Origin: Devosia sp. LC5
GTDB taxonomy: Bacteria; Pseudomonadota; Alphaproteobacteria; Rhizobiales; Devosiaceae
NCBI RefSeq assembly: GCF_000735585.1
Contig: NZ_JNNO01000046.1
Coordinates: 102,478 to 166,477 of the forward strand
Length of the DNA: 64,000 nt
Direction: 5' to 3'
Position 1 is the stretch's first letter. Every line of letters begins with the position of its first letter. The notes beneath the pieces are model-generated. The model was given only the letters and a program-made list of their open reading frames with translations. It ran no database searches and was not told where the DNA came from. Shown here piece by piece: positions 17,142-25,371 of the stretch. Made by a program: the position numbers and the translations under genes.

Positions 17142-19235
17142 TTAGTTGCTCTTGATCGGACCGTTACCGATGCCGGGCGCGCCTGGCAGGGTATCGGGGA
17201 ACAGTTCGTTGGACGATTGCTGCTCGGCCGGAACATAGAGGCGTTCGCGGATCAGGCCGTCTTCAGCCCAGTTGAACTGGAGGATGGGCGTGCCCGCAGG
17301 TACGTTGACGAAGCGCTTGTTGATGATCAGCGCACCCGGATATTGGGTGAGGCCGATACCAAAGACGTTTTCGGTATAGAGGCGCTGGTACTTTTTCATC
17401 AGCTCGATGCGCTCAGCCGGATCGGCGGTGGCGACGAAGCTGTTGACGGTATCGACCATGTCCTGCTCGAAGGGCAGCAGATCCTGCGTGCCATCGGTGC
17501 CGGCGCGGTGGCCACGGCTGATCTGGGGACCGGTGGGGGCCAGATTCTGCGTGTTTTGTACCACGGTGATCAATTCGGCGTCGTTGCGGCGCAAGGTCCA
17601 GTCGAATTTGCCTGCGGATTCATTGGCGTCACGCTGGTTGCCCGCCTGGGACTGGGCGATGACCCGCAGGCCAAGCCGTTCCATCTGGGCAATCACACCT
17701 TCGGCCAGGCTCTTGTCGGTCTGGTAATCGGCAGTGGAGAGCAGGGTGATTTCGACATCGGCACCGCCCTGCACGTCGGCGGGGAAATTGACGAAGCCAT
17801 TGCCGTCGGTATCGACCAGGCCGACCTTTTCCAGCAGCGCCTTGGCGTCTTCCAGCGAGTAGGGATAATAGACCGTCGAGTCATTATCGTAATAGCTGGT
17901 CGGCGGCATCAGCCCGCCGGCGTAAGGCGAGGTGAACGGTCCCTTGACCAAGGCTTCGCCCAGCGCCTGACGATCAAGCGCGTAGCTGACGGCCTTGCGG
18001 AAATCGAGATTGCGGTTGAGTTCGCGCACGGCCTGGCCGCGCGGGTCGGGATCGCCCCAACCATTGGCTGACAGGTTCGGATAGACCGAATAGGAGATCG
18101 TGCGAGCGCCGAAGGCGAGACGCGCGGGCGCGGATTCTTCTGCCGAACGGCGAAGGGCTTCAACGAAACTTTCCGGCTGTTCGAGATTGGACAGATCGCC
18201 CGAACCGGCCACGGCCTGCACATCACGGTCTGCCCAGGTGGACAGGCGATATTGCAGTTCGTTCAGATAGGGGAGCTGGTTACCGTTCTCGTCGACCTTC
18301 CAGTAATAGGGGTTCCGGCGCAGTACGATGATATCGTTGGCGCGGTATTCCACCGGCGCCCAGGCACCCATTACCGGGATGTTCAGGTATTCGGGCGGGA
18401 AGGCGTTCTTGAACTGGTCATAGGTCGCGCCATCCTTGTATTTGGGATGCTCGGCCTTGAGGATATGGCTCGGACCGGGGCAGAAATTGCCATAGGCCAT
18501 TGAGTAGAGATACTGTGTCGGCTTGACGTCCTTGAAGGTCCATTTGACCGTGTAGGCGTCGATCTGTTCAAGCGTGGTACCAACGCCGAACGTCTCTGGC
18601 GAAGCGCCGTTGAGCGGGGTCACCTGGTCATCGAGCAGCACATCGTTCCAGTAGAACATGATGTCTTCGGCGTCGAAGGGGTCGCCGTCGGACCATTTTG
18701 CGCCTTCGATCAGGTGCATGGTCAGCTCATGGCCGTCTTCGGACCATTCCCAGCTTTTGGCCAGGTTCGGCAGGGGTTCGAGTTCCTCGGCCTTGACCTG
18801 GAACAGCGGGCCGGTGCGCGTCAGGCATTCGGAGAGGCCGATGTCGATGCCGCCCCAACCCTGGGTCTGGCCGGCGCTGTAGTTCCAGCCTTCCGGACGC
18901 CCGCCGATGACATGGCGCATCACATCGCCATAGGTGCCGATGCCGTCGGGCATGTTGGCGGTCTTGTAGACCATGGGCTCCTTGGGCAGGCGCTCGGCTA
19001 CTGGCGGCAGCTTGCCGGCATCCACGAACGCCCTGACGTAGTCGGGCTCGTGATATTCAGGCAGCGCCTTGAATTCCTGGATATCCTTGATCCCGACAAA
19101 AGTCGGAACCTGTTGGGCGTCGAATTTGGGTGGTTCGGGCGGGGTGGTGGGGGCCATTGTCTGGGCTTGCGCCGCAAGCAGTGAAATACCCAGCATCAAG
19201 CCTGCCCCGCCAAGGGCAATAGCGTGTTTTCTCAT
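17142..19235 (-). CDS. agpA: Large periplasmic solute-binding protein, family 5 (AgpA-like)
   Basis: This exported binding protein delivers substrate to the ABC permease pair. The 697-residue length is larger than oligopeptide-binding proteins (about 540) and fits AgpA, the alpha-galactoside (melibiose, raffinose) binding protein of Sinorhizobium, which belongs to the peptide-binding family. It has a signal peptide (MRKHAIALGGAGLMLGISLLAAQAQ), then SBP_bac_5 blocks such as LAKSWEWSEDGHELTMHLIEGAKWSDG. ATG 19235 has GGGAGG four bases before it; a longer frame reads through the promoter. The next gene upstream is the divergent AraC regulator. Confidence 0.9.
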   Translation of the reverse strand: MRKHAIALGGAGLMLGISLLAAQAQTMAPTTPPEPPKFDAQQVPTFVGIKDIQEFKALPEYHEPDYVRAFVDAGKLPPVAERLPKEPMVYKTANMPDGIGTYGDVMRHVIGGRPEGWNYSAGQTQGWGGIDIGLSECLTRTGPLFQVKAEELEPLPNLAKSWEWSEDGHELTMHLIEGAKWSDGDPFDAEDIMFYWNDVLLDDQVTPLNGASPETFGVGTTLEQIDAYTVKWTFKDVKPTQYLYSMAYGNFCPGPSHILKAEHPKYKDGATYDQFKNAFPPEYLNIPVMGAWAPVEYRANDIIVLRRNPYYWKVDENGNQLPYLNELQYRLSTWADRDVQAVAGSGDLSNLEQPESFVEALRRSAEESAPARLAFGARTISYSVYPNLSANGWGDPDPRGQAVRELNRNLDFRKAVSYALDRQALGEALVKGPFTSPYAGGLMPPTSYYDNDSTVYYPYSLEDAKALLEKVGLVDTDGNGFVNFPADVQGGADVEITLLSTADYQTDKSLAEGVIAQMERLGLRVIAQSQAGNQRDANESAGKFDWTLRRNDAELITVVQNTQNLAPTGPQISRGHRAGTDGTQDLLPFEQDMVDTVNSFVATADPAERIELMKKYQRLYTENVFGIGLTQYPGALIINKRFVNVPAGTPILQFNWAEDGLIRERLYVPAEQQSSNELFPDTLPGAPGIGNGPIKSN

Positions 19236-19395
19236 AATTCCTCCCATGGCAACGGACTGGCTTGAGCCAGAGGCCGAATATCCCATTCGAGCCCGTCTCC
19301 CGTGCAATGGCTTGAATGGTACGCCTTGCCATGGCCGAAGCAATCCGGAATGATAGAGACTTCTTCCGGGTTTCTAAGATTTGGAAAATCGTGCG
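19236..19395. promoter_or_regulatory. Divergent promoter region of the agp operon and its AraC regulator
   Basis: This 160-base gap separates the agpA-like gene (minus) and the AraC gene (plus). It holds a palindrome CTGGCTTGAGCCAG at 19257-19270, 22 bases upstream of the agpA start codon, and CCGGAA...TTCCGG arms near 19350-19375. These are candidate regulator sites only. Confidence 0.4.
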
Positions 19396-20325
19396 ATGGA
19401 CGAACTCAACGCCGCTGGCGACCTGGTCCGGCTGCCCAGGCAACGGGCGCCGCGCCCCACGCCGCGGCCCGATCGCAGCTTTTATGCCTCGGGCAAGGCC
19501 TTTGGCCGTTTCGGCATGCGCGCCTTCACGCCACAGCTGATGGCGGCCGCGCACAGCCATGGTCATATCGAGTTCAACTGGCTTACCCATGGGACGATGG
19601 ACTATTTGTTCGATGGACGGCCCATTACGGTGGGGGCCGATCGGCTGGTGGCGTTCTGGGCCGGTATTCCGCACCAGACCGTGGGGCTGAGCGGCGATGC
19701 GATTGCCGGAAAACAGCACAATATCTACCTGCCGATGGATTCGTTCCTGCATATGCCGCAATTGGGACGGCTGACCGAAACCCTGATGGGCGGCGGGGTG
19801 ATCCAGCTGCTGCCCGATGCCATTGGGCTCGACACGCTGGAGCGCTGGCACGGCGATTATCGCAGCGGCAATTCACTGCGCACCGATATCGTGCGGCTGG
19901 AAATCGGCACCATGTTCCGGCGGGCGGCCATCACGGGCTGGGACCTGCTGCTGTCGCCCTGGATCGAGCCGACCGGCAGCCGTACCCGCACCGGTTCGCC
20001 CGTGCGCTATGTGGTGCGCATGGTGCGGCATATCGTTGAAAATATCACCGAGCCGCTGACCGCCGAGGACATTGCCCATGTGGTGGGACTGCACCCCAAT
20101 TACGCGACCAATCTTTTCACCAAGGTGATGAGCATTTCGGTGCAGAAATTCGTGGTGCGGATGCGGCTGATCCGGGCGCGTTCGCTGCTGTTTGACGGCA
20201 ATACCTCCATCGCCAATGTGGCGTTCCAGTCCGGTTTCGTCAGCCAGACCCAGTTCTACGAACATTTCCGCAAGGCCTATGGCATGACGCCCAGCCAGAT
20301 GCGCAAGGATACGATCGAGGGGTAG
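19396..20325 (+). CDS. AraC-family regulator of the alpha-galactoside operon
   Basis: A 309-residue protein with an N-terminal arabinose-binding-like cupin (HSHGHIEFNWLTHGTMDYLFDGRP, histidines typical of the sugar pocket) and a C-terminal double helix-turn-helix: EDIAHVVGLHPNYATNLFTKV and IANVAFQSGFVSQTQFYEHFRKAYGMTPSQMR. It is divergent from the agp operon, the position of the AraC-type activator (AgpT) needed for alpha-galactoside induction in Sinorhizobium, so a melibiose/raffinose-responsive activator is likely. ATG 19396 is chosen over an upstream TTG. Confidence 0.88.
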   Translation: MDELNAAGDLVRLPRQRAPRPTPRPDRSFYASGKAFGRFGMRAFTPQLMAAAHSHGHIEFNWLTHGTMDYLFDGRPITVGADRLVAFWAGIPHQTVGLSGDAIAGKQHNIYLPMDSFLHMPQLGRLTETLMGGGVIQLLPDAIGLDTLERWHGDYRSGNSLRTDIVRLEIGTMFRRAAITGWDLLLSPWIEPTGSRTRTGSPVRYVVRMVRHIVENITEPLTAEDIAHVVGLHPNYATNLFTKVMSISVQKFVVRMRLIRARSLLFDGNTSIANVAFQSGFVSQTQFYEHFRKAYGMTPSQMRKDTIEG

Positions 20326-20787
20326 GGGCGTTTCGCCGGACAGCCGAAAACGCCGCCCGGCCCCTTGGGCGTCGCGGTTATACGGTAACGGGCGGCCATT
20401 GGGCCTTCCGAAACAGATAGAGTGGACCAATGGCCGCCCGTTACGATCCGCTTTTTCTGCAGGGTCCGGTTCAGGCGGTACCATTCTTGCAGGTCCGGCT
20501 GCCGAGTTTCCAACCCCACTGGACAGGCGCCCCCATCCCACGGTCTCCCCACCCGGCCCTGCGTCGGGACCGCGTAACTGGCGGGAATGGGGTCATGATG
20601 GCATGAGGGTGCGGGGGCGGGGATAAGTTTTTTGCAATGGCCGGATTCGACCCATGTCAGTTGTTCGCTTTGACAGCTTGAATTTCTAATACCTGACGTT
20701 GCTACATCGCCACCTATCGATCAGATTAGCATGGAGATGTTCTCGGAATAGTACTTGTGAACGAGATCAAACAAGGGCACGTCTAAC
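20326..20787. other. Non-coding stretch before the lone nuclease gene
   Basis: This stretch of 462 bases holds a perfect 18-bp inverted repeat (20385-20444) and otherwise no gene I can support. Base composition turns more AT-rich toward 20640-20780, where the promoter of the nuclease gene is likely. Confidence 0.6.
20385..20444. repeat. Perfect 18-bp inverted repeat
   Basis: GTAACGGGCGGCCATTGG (20385-20402) is matched exactly by its reverse complement at 20427-20444, with a 24-base loop. It lies 60 bases past the AraC stop and could end that transcript, though no T-run follows the arm directly. Confidence 0.7.
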
Positions 20788-21876
20788 ATGGCAATAAAGC
20801 ACGCTATCTGGAAAGTGGGGGCGCAACCCCAAGCGTTGTCGATCACGTCGCTGGCGACCGAGCAGTTCTTCGAGGACATGATCGTTGCCGCGCCGGAAAT
20901 GCTATCAGACGAGTGGATGCTCATTGGTCGGCAAATCAATTGCTTCAGTGGCCGGATCGACCTTCTCGCAATCGCTCCAGATGGCGCGCTCATCCTGATC
21001 GAGATGAAGCGGGACCGCACGCCGCGCGAGGTGGTAGCCCAGGCGCTCGACTACGCCTGCTGGGTGGAGGGTCTGGCCAGCGAAGACATTGCAGCTATCT
21101 ACGCGCGCTTCGCCCCAGGTCGACGACTGGAGGACGACTTCCAAAACCGGTTCGGGCAGACACTCGACGAAGAAACGCTCAACGACAGCCACCAGATCAT
21201 TGTCGTGGCAGGATCCCTCGATGAGAGCAGCGAGAGGATCGTAGGCTATCTCAACGCGCGCGGCATTGCCATCAACGTGCTCTGCTTTCAGGTTTTCCAA
21301 CTCGGCGACCAGCAGCTTATCAGTAGGGCCTGGTTGATTGATCCGGTAGAGACCCAGACGAGCGCCGCTGTGAAGACGGCTGGGCCTAAAGAGCCTTGGA
21401 ATGGCGAGTTCTATGTCTCATTCGGCGAAGGCAACTCGCGGTCGTGGGAGAACGCGGTCAAGTACGGCTTCATTTCTGCTGGTGGCGGGCCGTGGTACAG
21501 CCGCACGCTGAACTTACTTTCCCCGAATGACCGCGTTTGGGTGAAAATACCTGGCTCTGGATTTGTAGGCGTTGGTCGAGTGCTCGGACCGCCAGAGGCT
21601 GCTGCCAATTTCAAGGTTCAGACCGCCGATGGAGAACGTCCGATCTTGGAAGTTGCCATGGGTGGCAATTACCACCGAGAGTTAGCCAATGACCCAGAGC
21701 GCTCAGAATACTTCGTCCCTGTGGAATGGACGCAGACCGTCTCCGAGCATCAGGCGGTGAACGATATTGGTCTCTTCGGCAATCAAAACACCGTCTGCCA
21801 ACCAAAGACACCCAAGTGGCGGCACACGGTTGAGGTGTTGAAGCAGCGGTTCCCAGATTTTGACGGCACCCATTAG
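20788..21876 (+). CDS. PD-(D/E)XK nuclease with C-terminal PUA/EVE-like domain
   Basis: The 362-residue protein has two parts. The N-terminal half resembles NucS/DUF91-type nucleases: E30, then GRIDLLAIAPDG with D58, the IEMKRD motif with E72 and K74, and Q86 in VVAQALDYACW, which together fit a PD-(D/E)XK active site. After a linker near 190-205, the second half (YVSFGEGNSRSWENAVKYGF, then DRVWVKIPGSGFVGVGRVLG) looks like a small PUA/EVE-type beta-barrel that might read a modified base. Its base use is less GC-rich than its neighbours, there is no operon partner, and a palindromic repeat provides the stop codon. A restriction-like role is inferred, not shown. Confidence 0.75.
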   Translation: MAIKHAIWKVGAQPQALSITSLATEQFFEDMIVAAPEMLSDEWMLIGRQINCFSGRIDLLAIAPDGALILIEMKRDRTPREVVAQALDYACWVEGLASEDIAAIYARFAPGRRLEDDFQNRFGQTLDEETLNDSHQIIVVAGSLDESSERIVGYLNARGIAINVLCFQVFQLGDQQLISRAWLIDPVETQTSAAVKTAGPKEPWNGEFYVSFGEGNSRSWENAVKYGFISAGGGPWYSRTLNLLSPNDRVWVKIPGSGFVGVGRVLGPPEAAANFKVQTADGERPILEVAMGGNYHRELANDPERSEYFVPVEWTQTVSEHQAVNDIGLFGNQNTVCQPKTPKWRHTVEVLKQRFPDFDGTH

Positions 21877-21942
21877 GGGCAGTCGACATTTCAGTTCTGG
21901 GACCAGATCGCGGCTCTCTAAGCTGAATGTCGATTGGCCCTA
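21874..21942. repeat. Palindromic element, family C, short copy
   Basis: The ends TAGGGGCAGTCGACATTTC and GAATGTCGATTGGCCCTA are imperfect inverted repeats of the family C ends. The left end supplies the TAG stop of the nuclease gene, and the right end lies four bases from the ychF stop. At 69 bases it lacks the middle found in the 145-base copies. Confidence 0.7.
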
Positions 21943-21946
21943 GGCC

Positions 21947-23044
21947 TCAAGTATTAAACTTGAACAGCATCACGTCGCCGTCCTTGACGACGTATTCCTT
22001 GCCTTCGTCGCGGGCTTTGCCGGCTTCCTTGGCGGGGACTTCGCCGCCCAGGGCCACGAAATCGTCATAGGCAATGGTCTGGGCGCGGATGAAGCCGCGT
22101 TCGAAATCGGAGTGGATGACGCCGGCGGCTGCAGGGGCCTTGTCGCCCTTGTGGATGGTCCAGGCGCGGGTTTCCTTGGGGCCGACGGTGAAATAGGTCT
22201 GCAGGCCCAGCAAGGCATAGGCCTCGCGGATCAGCCGGTTGAGGCCGGCTTCGTGCAGGCCCAGGGATTCGAGATATTCGGCCTGTTCGGCATCGGGGAG
22301 CTGGGCCAGCTGGCTTTCGATCTCGGCCGAGATGATGACGACGCCTGCGTCATGCTGATGGGCGTAGTCTTCGACCAGTTTGCTCATGGCATTGCCGTTT
22401 TCGGCCGAGCCTTCATCGACATTGCAGACGTAAAGCGCGGGCTTGGAGGTCAGCAGCTGGAGTTCCTGGAAGGCTTTTTCTTCCTCGGCATCGCGCTTGA
22501 CGAAGCGGGCGGATTTGCCGTCGCGCAGCAGGACCAGGGCGCGGTCGATCAGCTCGAGGGTGAGCTTGGCGTCCTTGTCGTTCTGCTTGGCTTTCTTCTC
22601 GACGCCGTTGCGGCGCTTTTCGAGGCTTTCCAGATCAGCCAGCATCAGCTCGGTCTCCACCACTTCGGCATCGGCCAGCGGATCGACCTTGTTGGAAACG
22701 TGGATGATGTTGTTGTCTTCAAAGCAGCGCAGCACATAGGCGATGGCGTCGCATTCGCGGATATTGGCGAGGAACTGGTTGCCCAGCCCTTCGCCCTGCG
22801 ACGCGCCTTTTACCAGGCCGGCAATGTCGACGAAGCTCATGCGGGCGGGCAGCACGTTGATCGACTTGCCGATGGCGGCGAGTTTATCGAGACGGACGTC
22901 TGGCACCGAGACTTCACCCACATTGGGCTCGATGGTGCAGAAGGGGAAGTTCGCGGCCTGGGCGGCAGCGGTGCGGGTAAGCGCGTTGAAAAGGGTCGAC
23001 TTGCCGACATTGGGCAGGCCGACGATGCCCATCTTGAAACCCAT
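21947..23044 (-). CDS. ychF: Redox-regulated ATPase YchF (Obg-like)
   Basis: YchF is a ribosome-associated P-loop ATPase tied to translation and oxidative stress. The 365-residue protein has the G1 motif GLPNVGKST (9-17), the switch and G3 region FVDIAGLVKGASQGEGLGNQFL (about 70-91), a coiled insertion, and the C-terminal TGS domain with AWTIHKGDKAPAAAGVIHSDFERGFIRAQ. The length and the MGFKMGIVGLPNVGK start match the family exactly. It is transcribed alone, with a family C repeat at its 3' end. Confidence 0.97.
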   Translation of the reverse strand: MGFKMGIVGLPNVGKSTLFNALTRTAAAQAANFPFCTIEPNVGEVSVPDVRLDKLAAIGKSINVLPARMSFVDIAGLVKGASQGEGLGNQFLANIRECDAIAYVLRCFEDNNIIHVSNKVDPLADAEVVETELMLADLESLEKRRNGVEKKAKQNDKDAKLTLELIDRALVLLRDGKSARFVKRDAEEEKAFQELQLLTSKPALYVCNVDEGSAENGNAMSKLVEDYAHQHDAGVVIISAEIESQLAQLPDAEQAEYLESLGLHEAGLNRLIREAYALLGLQTYFTVGPKETRAWTIHKGDKAPAAAGVIHSDFERGFIRAQTIAYDDFVALGGEVPAKEAGKARDEGKEYVVKDGDVMLFKFNT

Positions 23045-23106
23045 GGGGAACTCCGGAAATTGTTGGCTTCCACATGGTTCGGATGGGCTGAGATGTCAAT
23101 GCGAAC

Positions 23107-23625
23107 CTAAGCGGCGCGCTTGTTGCCCCGCCATTGCAGTGCGATCGAGATCAGCAGCAGCACGACGATACCCGCCGAGATCAGGGCATTGTAGCCGGCC
23201 AGCGAAATGCCGAGGAAGCGGAACTGGACGACGTCGCAGCCGATGACATGGGCGTCGTTCATATTGCTCAGCGCATTGAAATCCATGGCGTCGCCGACGC
23301 CGGTGCAGGCGGTGGGGCCGGGCCAGAAGCCCCATTCGACGCCGGCATGGAAGCCGCCCATATAGGTGCCCCAGGCGAAAATGGCGGCGGTGATGGCCAT
23401 GGCGATGTACCAGACCGTCAGCGGCAGCCTGTTCCAGGCGAGCAGCACCAGCAGCAGAAGCGGCAGGCCCCAGTAATAGGCCAGGCGCTGCTCAAGGCAG
23501 AGTTCGCAGGGCACGAGCCCGCCGATCAGCTGGCTGCCCCAGGCGCCGGCAATGGTGGCAAGGCCGAGCACGAAGGCGATGGCGGCGGTGATCTTGTCGA
23601 GGGGCCGGGAGATCGTGGCGGGCAT
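23107..23625 (-). CDS. DsbB-family disulfide bond formation protein
   Basis: DsbB-type proteins reoxidise periplasmic DsbA and pass electrons to quinone. The 172-residue product has four membrane segments, the first-loop redox pair in PCELCLEQR (about 44-52), and the second-loop cysteines in ACTGVG and VIGCDVVQFRFLG. ATG 23625 gives a start directly before the first helix; a longer frame reads an arginine/proline-rich non-family sequence. It lies 76 bases after the DUF72 gene and may share its transcript. Confidence 0.88.
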   Translation of the reverse strand: MPATISRPLDKITAAIAFVLGLATIAGAWGSQLIGGLVPCELCLEQRLAYYWGLPLLLLVLLAWNRLPLTVWYIAMAITAAIFAWGTYMGGFHAGVEWGFWPGPTACTGVGDAMDFNALSNMNDAHVIGCDVVQFRFLGISLAGYNALISAGIVVLLLISIALQWRGNKRAA

Positions 23626-23701
23626 GGGACGTTCCGTGTGACGCTTTGCAGCGTCGATAAAACCGAATTGGGGCGAATTCCAGCGGGGAACGGCGATGTG
23701 A

Positions 23702-24526
23702 TCAATCGCCGGGCAGGGTGATGCCCAAGGCCTGGCGCAGTGCGATGGCATTGGCTGGGGCGTGCAGCTTATCCTCGTGGACGAAATAGGCGAAGACGTC
23801 CTTGCCGGTTTTGTCCCAGGCGCCGATCGTTTCGGCCCAGCCGGCAATGTCGCCGGCCTCGTACCCCGTTGCACTGGGGCGGGCAGGGCCCTGCAGGCGG
23901 CAATAGGCGAAATCGGCGGTCAAGTCGCGGGCGGGGTATTCGAGGGTGTCGGCAATGACCTGAGCCACATTGTGGCTGGCCAGCAGGTCGCGGACTTCGG
24001 GCGTGTCGAAGCTGGCATTGCGCAGCTCGATGGCGTGGCGAATGGTGGTGACGCCAGTCGTGTCGAGATAGGGCGGGGTCTTGAGCCGGCCATCGGCCTC
24101 CGCGGCGAGGGCGGTGTATTGCTCGGGCGTTTTGGGCAGCAATTCAAGGAAAGCACCGAGCACGTCCGGCTTGTAGCTCAGATTGGGTGGTAGCTGCCAG
24201 ATGAAGGGCCCCAGCTTTTCGCCCAGAGCCAAGGGGCCGGAGGCGAAGAAATTGGCGAGTTCGGCCCGACAATCCTTGAGCCGCTTGATGTGGGTGACCA
24301 GTTGCGGTCCTTTGATCGAGAACATGAAGCCCTCGCGCGCTTCACTGGCCCATTTGGTGAAGCTGGCGGGTTTTTGCGTGGCGCGGAAAGTGGCATTGAT
24401 CTCGATCGTGCCCAGGCGGGAGCTGGCATAGGCCAGCTCCTTTTTCTGAACGAGTCCTTCGGGAAAAAAGGTGCCGCGCCAGGGCTCGTAAACCCAGCCT
24501 GCCGTGCCCGTCCTGATTGTACCCAT
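23702..24526 (-). CDS. DUF72 domain protein
   Basis: The 274-residue protein begins MGTIRTGTAGWVYEPWRGTFFPEGL, the hallmark DUF72 (YecE-like) start, followed by LGTIEINATFRATQKPASFTKWA and a TIM-barrel-like C-terminal half ending FAYFVHEDKLHAPANAIAL. The biochemical role of the family is not settled. ATG 24526 is chosen with GGAAGA eight bases upstream; an upstream GTG at 24541 is possible. It is divergent from the response regulator. Confidence 0.87.
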   Translation of the reverse strand: MGTIRTGTAGWVYEPWRGTFFPEGLVQKKELAYASSRLGTIEINATFRATQKPASFTKWASEAREGFMFSIKGPQLVTHIKRLKDCRAELANFFASGPLALGEKLGPFIWQLPPNLSYKPDVLGAFLELLPKTPEQYTALAAEADGRLKTPPYLDTTGVTTIRHAIELRNASFDTPEVRDLLASHNVAQVIADTLEYPARDLTADFAYCRLQGPARPSATGYEAGDIAGWAETIGAWDKTGKDVFAYFVHEDKLHAPANAIALRQALGITLPGD

Positions 24527-24702
24527 GCCAAGGTCTTCCACTACAAGCTAAAAGACTTCAGAGCCTCTAGATCATTGGTTTGCTAGCATAGGGGCTCAGG
24601 ACTGCGCTGACTATCTGCCACAAACAAAAAAGCGGTTCCGCGCCGTGCAATGCAGCCGCAATGTCTGTCGCTAGACTGCCGAAAGCCCGATAGGAATGGT
24701 GC

Positions 24703-25371
24703 ATGCGCATTTTGCTGGTCGAAGACGAGATGAATATGGCCGCGGCCCTGACGGCCGCGCTCAGCCGCCACGACATCGTGGTGGATCATGCCCGCACGCT
24801 CGAGATTGCGGAAGAGGCCTGCCGCAGCGGGGTGCATGATGCGGTGCTCCTTGACCGCAAATTGCCTGATGGCGATGGCCTGTCGCTGATCCCCGTGCTG
24901 CGGCGGGAGCATGCCGGCCTGCCCATCATCGTGCTGTCGGCGCTTGGATCACTCGACCATCGCGTTGCCGGGCTCGACCACGGCGCCGACGACTACCTGG
25001 CCAAGCCGTTTTCCACCGACGAGCTGCTGGCGCGATTGCGCGCGGTGATGCGCCGCCCTGCCCAAATCGGGGAGAGCACTGTCAATGTCGGCCTGTTGCG
25101 GTTCAATCTCACCGCCCGCCATGCCGAAGTGGCGGACGAGCCGCTGGATCTGACGCGGCGTGAATTGCTGGCACTGGAGATATTGGTGCGGCGCTCGGGC
25201 AGGACGGTGCCGCGCAGTGCGCTGGAAGAGGCGGTTTATGGCTATGACGATGAGATCTCGTCCAATACGCTCGATGCCCACATCTCCCGGTTGCGGCGCA
25301 AGCTGAGCAAGGCAGGCGTAGAAATCCACGGCATTCGCGGCCTTGGCTATCTGCTGCGGGCGGCAACATGA
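24703..25371 (+). CDS. OmpR/PhoB-family response regulator
   Basis: The 222-residue protein has an N-terminal receiver domain with acidic pocket EDE (8-10 region), phosphoacceptor Asp at about 51 (AVLLDRKLPDGDG), and Lys in DDYLAKPFS, then a C-terminal winged helix (LDLTRRELLALEILVRRSG and ISSNTLDAHISRLRRKLS). AGGA lies eight bases before the ATG. It is coupled to the histidine kinase gene by an ATGA overlap, so the two form a cognate pair. Its target genes are not shown by the sequence. Confidence 0.93.
   Translation: MRILLVEDEMNMAAALTAALSRHDIVVDHARTLEIAEEACRSGVHDAVLLDRKLPDGDGLSLIPVLRREHAGLPIIVLSALGSLDHRVAGLDHGADDYLAKPFSTDELLARLRAVMRRPAQIGESTVNVGLLRFNLTARHAEVADEPLDLTRRELLALEILVRRSGRTVPRSALEEAVYGYDDEISSNTLDAHISRLRRKLSKAGVEIHGIRGLGYLLRAAT

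Noticed and set aside
14850..17155. Long plus-strand open frames opposite the agp permease genes
   Set aside because: They run antisense to clearly conserved permeases, are Asp/Gly/His-rich and have no ribosome site.
13196..19235. Annotation of the ABC genes as a dipeptide transporter
   Set aside because: The binding protein is of unusual size and the operon ends in a GH4 alpha-galactosidase, which fits alpha-galactoside transport better; not proven.
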